Positions 30,101 to 34,012 of a stretch of DNA of 34,012 bases are shown here, in pieces. Positions within the stretch are counted from its first letter, which is position 1; every line of letters begins with the position of its first letter. The stretch comes from an uncultured Alphaproteobacteria bacterium (lineage in GTDB: Bacteria > Pseudomonadota > Alphaproteobacteria > HIMB59 > GCA-002718135). The position numbers and the translations under genes were made by a program. The notes under the pieces were generated by a model. The model was given only the letters and a program-made list of their open reading frames with translations, was not told the DNA's origin and searched no databases. The stretch covers positions 1 to 34,012 of the forward strand of contig CACKQA010000004.1 in assembly GCA_902602135.1 (NCBI GenBank). The letters run 5' to 3'.

Positions 30101-31024
30101 GATTTAGCTAAACTTGGTCAGATAAAAGATAGCACACAATTTGAAAGTGAATTTAATGCAGCTAACGCATTATCATATTCAACGGATGAAGAAAAAACCG
30201 CTTATATTACTTTAGAAGCACCAAATGCAGCAATACAAAAATTTGCCAGCTTTAATAATGGAAATAATTTTTATTTTGGACCTCAACGTAATCCGTTTGT
30301 TGGTAAAACAAATGGTCTTGGTGTGAACAGTGAATACACAATAGGAAATATAAAAGCAGTATTAGGTTATCACAACTCTCAATACAAAGGAGAGGAATTA
30401 GATAATGAATTAAAAACAGAAACTTTAGCTGCTTCCTTTGAATTAGATACAGATGAAAATACAAAAGTAGAATTCTTAATTGGTACGCTAGATGAAAAAG
30501 ATACATTCTTATTCTCAGAAGGAAAAGGAGCGTTAGGATATCGCAATGCAAATCCTAATTCTTTATTTACTGGTATGAATTTGGGGAAAAGAATTGATAA
30601 TTTATCTTTAAGTTTCTCTGGAACACTTGGTCAATCAAGAATGGATAATGCAAATCATAGTTTAATAGAAGGAACAACTAATGTTATTAGTTCAAGTTTA
30701 AATGCATCTGTTTCATTACATAATCTGCAAGGTAAACAAAACAAGTTATCATTCTCAGTTAGTCAGCCAAATAGAATTGAAAGTGGTGCTTTAAAAGTTC
30801 GTATTCCTGGATTAGCAGATGTTGATGGAAATATTCCTTATGCATATAAAGAAATAGATTTAGAAAGCTCAGGAAGACAATTAGATATGAGTATTAATTA
30901 TACTCAATCATTTAGTAATAATGTTGATATTGGAATTAATTTCAGTCAAATTAATGATTACAATCACGTTGAAGGAAATGATTCTGGTATTAGAATGAGT
31001 TTAACTGGCCAATATAAATGGTAA
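15137..31024 (+). CDS. Giant secreted protein: Calx-beta-like repeats, S8 subtilase and outer-membrane barrel
   Basis: A 5,295-residue protein in one uninterrupted frame. Residues 1-19 are a signal peptide (MKKIVLSLFLILSSSQLFA), and residues 20-185 are a unique cysteine-containing segment I do not recognise. Residues about 186-4468 are about 37 Calx-beta-like repeats. Residues about 4515-4890 are a subtilase domain: Asp4539 (IHIADFNCNDNH), His4578 (HCQAVATMAAG), oxyanion Asn4727 (VIFAGGNSS) and Ser4817 (GSSYAAPMVAGGVALIKQAF). CGTAKEYC just before the serine block is usual in alphaproteobacterial S8 autotransporters. Residues about 5050-5295 form a beta-barrel with the S8-associated pattern SVSQPNRIESGALKVRIPG, SSGRQLDMSINY and a terminal aromatic (GQYKW). 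I infer autotransporter-like surface display with possible self-cleavage. The substrate and role (adhesion, predation, defence or polymer degradation) are unknown. Confidence 0.9.
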   Translation: MKKIVLSLFLILSSSQLFAFDFNTFQEVDKCIKYSEDLEQYKKNFQSCLDSKNLSIENNLTQSFKTKLPKNFHERVDFGKNVNQFIDKKYIPNNPEFTIDEFIKKYPNHIFTIDSLLRGKNAIISDYQLRKLDLLPKLFSNIQTIEIIENNKSEKQIKQETNFATLLTGYFLYLVTSDDEIQCNQNASLSQTSTSIDENSSDTIDFTISGAPAGVTYSVNTSGTATEGTDYESISDITINSSTTTFSLTLIDDSISDINETVDISLTPTGGDITFCKNTLNSQTITIVDNEAAPTITLSASASSIAENAGSSITLTATSSIVSGSDITVSFDTSGTATEGTDYGTISDITISAGSTTGTTTFTPTDDSMYETSTDETATVAIGTVSGGGATESGSQSVTLTIEENDSAPTVTLAASSSSIAENAGTSITLTATLSNPTSADVTVSIGTSGSATEGTDYGTISDITISSGDTTGTASFTPTDDNLYETSTDETATVSITGVSGGSATESGSQSVTLTIEENESAPTVTLTTSATNIDENSGSSLTLTATLSVATTADVTVTISTSGSATEGTDYTDGSGNIDDLVISAGNTTETISFKPTDDSVYEGDETATISIDSVSGGEASENGTQAVTITINENESAPTVTLSVSASSIAENSGSTLTITATSSIVADENITVGISTSGTATEGTDYGTISDITITAGNTTGTATFDPTDDSISDVAETAIVAISSVSGADATESGSQSVTITINDNEATPTVTLTVSATSIAENAGSSLTLTATSSIVSGSDITVTLSTSGTATEGTDYGSLSDITISAGSTTGTTTFTPTDDSMYETSTDETATVAIDTVSGGSATENGTQSVTITINENESAPTVTLAASATSIAENAGSSITITASLSGTTSQDVTVSLSSSSTATEGTDYGTVSDITITSGSTSGTATFTPTDDSIYDATSNETAILSISGVSGGGATESGDQKVTITITDNESAPTVTLSVSATSIAENAGSSLTLTATLSGATFQDVTVGIDTSGGATEGTDYTDGSGVINDITISAGSTSGTVNFTPTDDSVYEDDESATISIGSVSGGGASESGTQSVTITISENESAPTVTLSVSATSIAENAGSSLTITATLSGATDENVTVGIDTAGTATEGTDYTDGSGNLDDITISAGSTTGTVSFTPSDDSGDPVYEENETAIISIGSVSGGGATESGSQSVTITITENESAPTVTLTRSAASIAENSGSSVTLTATLSIKVDEAVTVSLSTSGAATEGTDYTDGSGNLDDITISAGSTTGTVSFTPTDDSVYEGDEAAVIAIDTVSGGGASEDGTQSVTVTISENESAPTVTLAVSATSIAENSGSSLTLTATLSNVADENVTVSLSTSGAATEGTDYTDGSGNLDDITITAGSTTGTVSFTPTDDSVYEDDEAAVIAIDTVSGADATESGTQSVTVTITENESAPTVTLAVSATSIAENAGSSLTLTATLSGATDETVTVALGTSGSATEGTDYTDGSGNVDDITISAGSTTGTVNFTPTNDSVYEGDETATIAITGVSGGGASESGSQSVTITISEDESAPTVTLSVSATSIAENAGSSLTLTATLSGAADEAVIVALSTSGTSTEGTDYTDGSGNIDDITISAGSTTGTVNFTPTDDSVYEGNETAIVAISSVSGADASESGSQSVTITITENESAPTITLTRSAASIDENSGSTITLTATISGVTDSAVTVALDTSGTATEGTDYGTISDITISAGATTGTATLDPTDDNIYEGDETATIDIASVSGKSGVTESGTQQVSVTIAENESAPTVTLATSATSIAENAGTSLTLTATLSVATTADVTVALSTSGTATEGTDYTDGAGNLDDIVISAGSTTGTVSFTPTNDSLYDAASDETATIAISGVSGGSASESGSQSVTITITDDDSAPTVTLAASSTSIAENSSSTITLTATLSNATYQDVTVSIGTSGTATEGTDYGNISDITISAGSTTGTATFDPTDDSDETDTVTATIAISGVSGGGATESGSQSVTISILDDESVPRVTLTVSATSIAENAGTSLTLTATLSKTASEDVTVTLGTSGAATEGTDYGSLSNITVTAGALTGTTTFTPTDDSIYDATSNETATVSIDSVSGGDALENGTQSVTITITDNESAPTVTLSRSAAAIDENSSSTVTITATLSNATYQDVTVSIGASGGTEGTDYATISDITISAGSTTGTTSLDPTDDSVYEDDEVVTVTIDGVSGGSASESGSQSVSITITENESAPTVTLSVSATSIAENAGTSLTLTATLSGATDETVTVGIDTGGTSTEGTDYTDGSGNVDDITISAGSTTGTVNFTPTDDSIYEGNETAIISIGSVSGGGASESGTQSVTITITENESAPTVALSVSATSIAENSGSSLTITATLSGKADEDVTVTIGTGGTSTEGTDYTDGSGNLNDITISANSTTGTVTFTPTDDSVYEGSETAIVSIDGVSGADASEDGTQAVTITITDNESAPTVTLAVSATSIAENAGSSLTLTATLSGVTDADITVTLDTAGTATEGTDYTDGSGNIDDITISAGATTGTVSFTPTDDSIYDATSNETATISINGVSGKTGVAENSTPQAVTITITDNESAPTVTLTSNSYTMAEDAGGYHVIRASLSGATYEDVTVSIDGTGGTATEGTDFGTVSDITISAGNTLGTTTFTAIDDSIYEGNETAGISVSGVSGGGASESSPQAFNITITENESAPTVTLSTSGSSIAENAGSSLTLTATLSVATTADVTVALSTSGTATEGTDYTDGSGAIDDITISAGSTTGTVNFTPTNDSVYEGDETATIAISSVSGGSATESGSQSVTITISEDESAPTVTLSTSATSIAENAGSSLTITATLSTATTADVTVTIGTAGTATEGTDYTDGSGNLDDITISAGSTTGTVSFTPTDDASDPVYEENETAIISIDGVSGGSASESGSQSVTITITENESAPTVTLARSAASIAENSGSSVTLTATLSIKVDEAVTVALSTSGAATEGTDYTDGSGNLDDITISAGNTTGTVSFTPTDDSVYEDDEAATIAIDTVSGGGASESGSQSVTVTITENESEPTVTLAVSATSIAENAGTSLTLTATLSGATDQNVTVVLGTSGTATEGTDYTDGSGNVDDITISAGSTTGTVSFTPTDDSVYEGNETATIAISSVTGEASESGTQAVTITITENESAPTVTLSVSATSIAENAGTSLTLTATLSGATDEAVTVALSTSGTATEGTDYTDGSGSIDDITISAGSTTGTVNFTPTDDSVYEGSETATIAISSVSGGSATESGSQSVTITITDNESAGSVTLTVSATSIAENAGTSLTITATLSSTSDEDVTVALSTSGTATEGTDYTDGSGAIDDITISAGATTGTVNFTPTDDSVYEGNETATIAISSVSGGDASESGDQSVTVTITENESAPTVTLSVSATSIAENAGTSITVTATLSGATDEAVTVALSTSGTATEGTDYTDGSGNVDDITISAGATTGTVNFTPTDDSIYEGNETATLAISGVSGGSATESGSQSETITITDNESAPTVTLATSATSIAENAGTSLTLTATLSVATTADVTVALSTSGTATEGTDYTDGSGSIDDIVISAGSTTGTVSFTPTDDSIYDATSNETATIDISGVSGGSATESGTQNVTITITDNESAPTVTLSKGADTIDEDSSSTVTITATLSVATFQDVTVTIDGTGGTGTEGTDFGTVSDITISAGATTGTAAVDPTDDSVYEGNETAGISISGVSGGGASESGSQSVTVTITEDESAPTVTLTVSATSIAENAGTSLTLTATLSQAADEDVTVVIGTSGTAVEGTDYTDGSGAIDDMTISAGSTSTTANFTPTDDSIYEINETATISISSVSGADASISGGSQSVSITLTSNESAPTVTLTVSASSINENAGSSVTITATLSGTTYENVTVGLGFSGATEGTDFTDGSGSVDDITISAGNTTGTVNFTPEDDSVYEGNETVTVTIDSVLNGGAVESGSQSKTIQITDNESAPTVTLATSATSIAENAGSSLTLTATLSGATDSDITVALDTSSSATEGTDYGAVSDITISAGATTGTTTFTPTDDSIYDATSNETATIAINGVSGKSGVNENGDQSVTITITDNESAPTVTLTVSATSIAENAGTSLTLTATLSNGTYQDVTVALSTSGTATEGTDYTDGSGAIDDMTISAGSTTTTANFTPTNDSTNEGNETATIAVSGVSGGSASESGSQSVTITITDDDNFSFSVDDVTVAENAGSATITVDMSSASVSTTTIQYETSNGTATAGPDYGGTSGTLNFSDGDTSETFTVLITNDSVYEGNETFTVTLRNASAGSISDNEATVTITDDESAPTVSLSTSGTSVYDNGSNITLTATSTQEADEDITVVIGTSGTATEGTDYANISDITISAGATSGTATFNPTEDTVNEGSETATISISSVSGADSSTSGTTSVTITITEYALRTATAFADSGSDSVTSSTIAADPQYSNVDTTNTGTTVHPYTQMRINEVHAMTDGSNYLTGVGQTIHIADFNCNDNHKVYDNKTIYNLDDGGAGESTFANDTPNNGEYHCQAVATMAAGDNPASYNTNLITGTNLIGGVAPDADLVLSSIPNCLGSYCADDFARDLDSARGYSAVASNQSWTVGDKVGFSTCASGDANCNYNATEFQSTINTYSSYSTDQLLGFLLEGTTAAVSEAQQYVTALDNFQNNGVVIFAGGNSSFESDVSAIAALPQWYSQLAEAWLVVNFADFSGTDMSGITESEFTILGNPCGTAKEYCLTVDGYQVNVNTYYDESTGASNYKLADSGSSYAAPMVAGGVALIKQAFPNHTPEQITDRILASADNSWFTPAGNTTFTTHGASITHGYHATWGHGLPDFMAAMSPITSNSNPASITTSGNLNDTAPLEGTSGSSSSQNPGRYSIASSSISLPGLLGDAISEGLSNETGYFYDGLNGGFKFNMSSLLNDEKTIQKPPAYNINKDLAKLGQIKDSTQFESEFNAANALSYSTDEEKTAYITLEAPNAAIQKFASFNNGNNFYFGPQRNPFVGKTNGLGVNSEYTIGNIKAVLGYHNSQYKGEELDNELKTETLAASFELDTDENTKVEFLIGTLDEKDTFLFSEGKGALGYRNANPNSLFTGMNLGKRIDNLSLSFSGTLGQSRMDNANHSLIEGTTNVISSSLNASVSLHNLQGKQNKLSFSVSQPNRIESGALKVRIPGLADVDGNIPYAYKEIDLESSGRQLDMSINYTQSFSNNVDIGINFSQINDYNHVEGNDSGIRMSLTGQYKW
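15692..28540 (+). repeat. About 37 tandem Calx-beta-like units inside the giant gene
   Basis: Units of about 325-362 nt (mean near 347 nt, about 116 residues) each follow the order APTVTL, SIAENAG, LTATLS, ATEGTDY, DITISAG, FTPTDDS, YEGNETA, VSGG, SQSVTITITENES. Two length types alternate irregularly: TDYTDGSGN-(L/I/V)DDITIS and the shorter TDYGTISDITIS. The first unit (15692) and the last two (27884 and 28209) diverge most; the 27884 unit is closest to a classical Calx-beta domain (VAENAGSATITV, GTLNFSDGDTSETF). The acidic (D/E)xxE(T/N) positions that bind calcium in Calx-beta domains recur throughout. The region is visibly less A/T-rich than its surroundings. Confidence 0.92.
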
Positions 31025-31025
31025 T

Positions 31026-31571
31026 TTAATAATCTAATTTTTTTTCTACTCTTGGATATTTAGAAGAATTATTATTATCTAAATATTTTATCTTTTCTAA
31101 TAATTCTTTTGATTTGTTTTTTTTGCCAAGTGTAACATATAATTCTGATAAGTATTCAAGAGTAGGGATGTGATTTGGATCTGCCTCAAGAGCAATCATA
31201 TAAAAAGAATACGATTTATCTAAATCAGGATTACTTTGTTTACGGTAAGAATATCCAAGTAGATTATAAAAATCAGCTGTTCTTTCGTTTAAATCTTTTC
31301 GCTTAATAACTTTTTCGAGTAACTTAATAGCTTTTGTATATTTTTTTTCATACACAAGGTCATACGATTTCTTATACAAAATAAATAAATGATCATCTCT
31401 AGAAATACTAATATTAGCTGATGGACCTAGATTGGAATTATTAGTTTCACTGGTATTACTGCTTGAATTATTATTCGATGGAGGGGAACTTTCTTCCTCT
31501 GATGGAGGAGATGCAGCAGAGAAAAGACTGCTAGAAAATAAAAAAATAAATAAAAAAACAAGCTTATGCAT
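31026..31571 (-). CDS. Secreted TPR-repeat protein
   Basis: A 181-residue protein with a signal peptide (MHKLVFLFIFLFSSSLFSA), a low-complexity Ser/Asn/Pro/Glu linker to about residue 50, then helical TPR-like repeats. These include YKKSYDLVYEKKYTKAIKLL, FYNLLGYSYRKQSNPDLDKS, YMIALEADPNHIPTLEYLSE and LYVTLGKKNKSKELLEKI. Such proteins usually hold partners together in the periplasm or at the outer membrane. It converges on the giant gene with a single base between the two stop codons and no terminator between them. A link to the giant protein is possible but rests only on adjacency. Confidence 0.8.
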   Translation of the reverse strand: MHKLVFLFIFLFSSSLFSAASPPSEEESSPPSNNNSSSNTSETNNSNLGPSANISISRDDHLFILYKKSYDLVYEKKYTKAIKLLEKVIKRKDLNERTADFYNLLGYSYRKQSNPDLDKSYSFYMIALEADPNHIPTLEYLSELYVTLGKKNKSKELLEKIKYLDNNNSSKYPRVEKKLDY

Positions 31572-31614
31572 AGTTTTAAATTAGTTCAGCTTATTATGAT
31601 GTAAAGATAAGGTT

Positions 31615-32070
31615 TTATAAAAAAGTAAAATCTTCAAGAGGGGACATGTGCCCATTTTCAATTTCATCAAGTGTTTGTTGACCTCTCTCCACAAGTTTCA
31701 TAGCATTATTTAAAGCCCAAATTTGCTTAGTAGCAATGTGAACATCAAAAATTTTATTTCCTAATTCAATTTGCTTTTGCTCTTCTTGAATTTTATTGAT
31801 TATATATTCTGCAGCACTTATTGCATTAAAAGAAACATTGGTAAGCTTAGAAGCTTTTCCCATAAAATCTTTTCTCATTTTAATTGTTTCTTTAAGATCA
31901 ATTCTTTCTTTTCTTTTTGAAAGCCAGCCTTCATTTGCTGCTTGTTTTCTTAGCGTTGATAAAGAATAATTAAATTCAGTAGCGATATCTTGAAGAGTAG
32001 GGTACTCATTTCCCTCTCCTTTAATATAATAATTACGCGCTTTAGTGTAATCAGGACGTATTTTTGTCAT
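31615..32070 (-). CDS. Helix-turn-helix protein resembling a phage terminase small subunit
   Basis: A 151-residue protein without a signal peptide. Its N-terminal third reads like a terminase-small-subunit HTH: KARNYYIKGEGNEYPTLQDI, ATEFNYSLSTLRKQAANEGW, LSKRKERIDL. In terminases an A-x-(E/K)-x-x-(V/Y)-S-x-x-T(L/V)R-x-W-type helix pair ends with a W and an R/K-rich turn. The remainder is mostly helical (MRKDFMGKASKLTNVSFNAI, EYIINKIQEEQKQIEL). No large terminase, portal or capsid gene lies within the window, so it may be a domesticated DNA-binding protein. An unrelated HTH regulator is the main alternative. Confidence 0.5.
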   Translation of the reverse strand: MTKIRPDYTKARNYYIKGEGNEYPTLQDIATEFNYSLSTLRKQAANEGWLSKRKERIDLKETIKMRKDFMGKASKLTNVSFNAISAAEYIINKIQEEQKQIELGNKIFDVHIATKQIWALNNAMKLVERGQQTLDEIENGHMSPLEDFTFL

Positions 32071-32153
32071 AACAACATTAATGCGAATGATTCTTTATAA
32101 AGAAAGTTCTAGAAAAATTTTTTTGTTAAAAAAAATTTAATAACGTGAATAAA

Positions 32154-32879
32154 TTAGTTTTTTATATTGCTTAAAAGTAAATTTTTAAATTCTTCAACCG
32201 CAACTGTTGCTGGTTTATGAATTGCAAAATCAAATTGTTCTTGATTACTTGATGGTTCCAGATTTAATTCAACTGTTGGTTTACGCATATCTCTAAACAT
32301 CGTAACAAAACCAGCAGCAGGGTAGACTTGTCCAGAAGTACCTATTGAAACAAATAGACTAGATTGCTCTGCTAAATCATGAATTTCATCCATTTGCATT
32401 GGCATTTCACCAAACCACACAATATGAGGCCTCATCTGAGATCCACATTCAGGACATTTATGAGTCTCATTTAGGTCCCCTAACCAATCAAATACATGGT
32501 TTTCATTCATGATACATCTAGCTTTATTAAGTTCACCATGCATATGAATAATTGATGATGATCCTCCAATTTCATGTAAATTATCGATATTTTGTGTAAC
32601 TATATGAATTTTATATGTTTTTTCTAATTCATGTAGTAAAATATGGGCCCTATTTGGCTTTATTCCTGAATTCAGTTCTTTTCGACGTTTATTATAAAAA
32701 TCGTAGACAAGAGTAGGGTTTCTATAGAATCCTTCCGGACTAGCAACATCTTCAATCCTGTGATTATTCCATAATCCATCTGAGTCTCTAAATGTTTCAA
32801 TTCCAGACTCTTTACTTATACCAGCACCCGTTAATACAAAGATCTGGGAATCAGCTGAAATCTGCGGTAATTGTTCCAT
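32154..32879 (-). CDS. cobB: NAD-dependent protein deacylase, CobB-type sirtuin
   Basis: A 241-residue sirtuin that would remove acyl groups from protein lysines using NAD+. It has the GAGIS motif (residues 18-22), a FRDSDGLW loop, TQNIDNLHE with the NAD-site Asn/Asp, and HMHGEL with the catalytic His. The zinc-ribbon remnant is ARC...CPEC, followed by RPHIVWFGEMPMQMDEI, close to E. coli CobB. FYNKRR carries the Tyr-x-x-Arg pair that marks class III enzymes able to remove succinyl and malonyl groups. I chose ATG 32879; a GTG at 32888 in frame would add three residues. No clear ribosome-binding site is seen. Its promoter lies in the A/T-rich gap shared with the divergent recombinase. Confidence 0.93.
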   Translation of the reverse strand: MEQLPQISADSQIFVLTGAGISKESGIETFRDSDGLWNNHRIEDVASPEGFYRNPTLVYDFYNKRRKELNSGIKPNRAHILLHELEKTYKIHIVTQNIDNLHEIGGSSSIIHMHGELNKARCIMNENHVFDWLGDLNETHKCPECGSQMRPHIVWFGEMPMQMDEIHDLAEQSSLFVSIGTSGQVYPAAGFVTMFRDMRKPTVELNLEPSSNQEQFDFAIHKPATVAVEEFKNLLLSNIKN

Positions 32880-32997
32880 TTCATACACTATATACAGTAT
32901 TTTATTACACGTGAAAATCTATATCTAGTTTATGATATTATAAATGATATTAATTTATATATTTAAAATATTGATTTATATATATTATTATTTCTTC

Positions 32998-33032
32998 TTG
33001 ACTATTATTTACGATAACTGTAATTATCGTAA
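32998..33032 (+). promoter_or_regulatory. Inverted repeat and possible promoter before the recombinase gene
   Basis: A perfect 9-bp inverted repeat, TTACGATAA (33009-33017) and TTATCGTAA (33024-33032), is separated by 6 nt and ends 5 nt before the recombinase ATG. A TTGACT at 32998-33003 could be a -35 box, which would place the repeat across the spacer and -10 area; the -10 itself is poor. It is a good candidate for an autoregulatory operator or a recombinase binding site. Confidence 0.5.
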
Positions 33033-33037
33033 TATAT

Positions 33038-34012
33038 ATGGTTAAAATATCACTAAATGAAAACGTAAGTAAACTAAAGGAAAAATCCAAAGCTAAAAAC
33101 ACTCAGGATAAGTATCAGGGAGATTGGTTAAAGTTTATAGATTATTGCAAAAATAAATACAATTGCAGTCCTTTAGATGTTGATGATCTAGATAGCGCTT
33201 ACGCATTAACAGCTAATTATATGGATTGGCTACATGAAGATCCAGAAGCGAAAATACTCAAAGGATCGAGCAACATACCGGGTAGAGAAAATGTAAATAA
33301 CAACCCCTACTCCTCTACTGCCTATAAAGCTTCCACTATACAAAGAATCTTAGCATCTATTACATATAAATATAGAGTTAACGGATTTCAATTTGATAGA
33401 AAAAATCCAAATATTTCTGAAACAATTAGTGCAATTGTAAGAGATGAAAAAAATAATAAATCTGGTCAAGCAAGAGAGTTGTTAAAAGCAGATATTGAAA
33501 AAATTATTGATAAAATTCCAAATGATAACGAAGATTTTAGAAACATAAGAGATAGAGCTCTTATTTTAATTGGTTTTTATAGTTTTTGTAGAAGATCTGA
33601 GCTTTTAGGCATGAAATACGAACATCTAAATTTTGAAGAAGATGGTGTTCAAGTATTAATACCTTTTTCTAAGACTGATCAAAAAGGTGAAGGAAGAATG
33701 ATCTATTTACCTAAAAATAATTCACCCTATTGTCCCGTATCTGCTTTAAAGAATTGGTTAGGGGTAGCACTAATTGATTCAGGTCCACTCTTTTATAAAA
33801 TTAACAAAGCTAATAATATAGAAAAATATATTCTTAATAATAAGAATCAAAAAGTAAGTTTGACTGACACAAGTTTTGTTTTAATTTTAAAGAAAAGAGC
33901 TGAGGACGCAGGTATAGAAAATTGTGATAAAATTTCTGGTCACAGCTTAAGAATAGGTTCGATTACTCAGGCTAGAATGAATGGAGTGCCTACTCATGAA
34001 ATTATGGCTCAA
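33038..34012 (+). CDS. Tyrosine recombinase (phage-integrase family), 3' end beyond the window
   Basis: An open frame of 325 codons from ATG 33038 to the window end without a stop. Residues 1-130 look like an N-terminal core-binding domain (TQDKYQGDWLKFIDYC, STIQRILASITYKYRVNGF). The catalytic domain follows, with the first conserved arginine at Arg185 (FYSFCRRSELLGM), a likely beta-hairpin lysine in PFSKTDQKGEG, and the His-x-x-Arg motif HSLR at 302-305 (ISGHSLRIGS). The nucleophilic tyrosine would lie just past the edge. It starts 158 nt from the divergent cobB ATG. Whether it is phage, island or housekeeping recombinase cannot be told from what is visible. Confidence 0.9.
   Translation, partial: MVKISLNENVSKLKEKSKAKNTQDKYQGDWLKFIDYCKNKYNCSPLDVDDLDSAYALTANYMDWLHEDPEAKILKGSSNIPGRENVNNNPYSSTAYKASTIQRILASITYKYRVNGFQFDRKNPNISETISAIVRDEKNNKSGQARELLKADIEKIIDKIPNDNEDFRNIRDRALILIGFYSFCRRSELLGMKYEHLNFEEDGVQVLIPFSKTDQKGEGRMIYLPKNNSPYCPVSALKNWLGVALIDSGPLFYKINKANNIEKYILNNKNQKVSLTDTSFVLILKKRAEDAGIENCDKISGHSLRIGSITQARMNGVPTHEIMAQ

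Overview
The window is a low-GC stretch of a Gram-negative genome. It is most likely a marine, streamlined alphaproteobacterium, Pelagibacterales- or HIMB59-like by flavour. This placement is inferred from base composition, short intergenic gaps, the GLMTGT-type AnmK and the alphaproteobacterial S8-peptidase/beta-barrel C-terminus; no rRNA, tRNA or marker gene confirms it.

Region 1 (1-3782) holds small enzymes. Four or five genes of the dimeric alpha/beta-barrel type (DUF1330, GYD, antibiotic-biosynthesis-monooxygenase-like) sit with an NTF2-like protein, a DHRS1-like short-chain dehydrogenase and a secreted fasciclin-domain protein. Region 2 (3783-5661) has a 314-nt spacer with a GC-richer, possibly structured leader, a two-helix membrane protein I do not recognise, an exported rhodanese and a 2OG-Fe(II) oxygenase.

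Region 3 (5859-13906) looks like a peptidoglycan-fragment salvage locus. It contains murQ, a complete peptide-type ABC importer (binding protein and two permeases on the minus strand, two ATPases on the plus strand), a class-C beta-lactamase-fold hydrolase and anmK. Import of anhydro-muropeptides, peptide or ester trimming, AnmK phosphorylation and MurQ ether cleavage would yield GlcNAc-6-P. A decayed copy of the end of the rhodanese gene lies just beyond anmK (13961-14145), so this region is flanked by a direct repeat of about 160 bp.

Region 4 (14375-31571) is dominated by one 15.9-kb gene. It encodes a 5,295-residue secreted protein: signal peptide, about 37 Calx-beta-like repeats of about 116 residues, a subtilase (S8) domain with a complete Asp/His/Ser set, and a C-terminal outer-membrane beta-barrel. 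I read it as a giant self-displaying, possibly self-processing, surface protein. A PEBP-family protein lies upstream. A secreted TPR protein lies convergently downstream, one nucleotide away.

Region 5 (31615-34012) has a terminase-small-subunit-like helix-turn-helix protein, a CobB-type sirtuin and the start of a tyrosine recombinase that runs off the window. The recombinase is preceded by a perfect 9-bp inverted repeat. This end may be the edge of an integrated element, but no attachment site or tRNA is visible.
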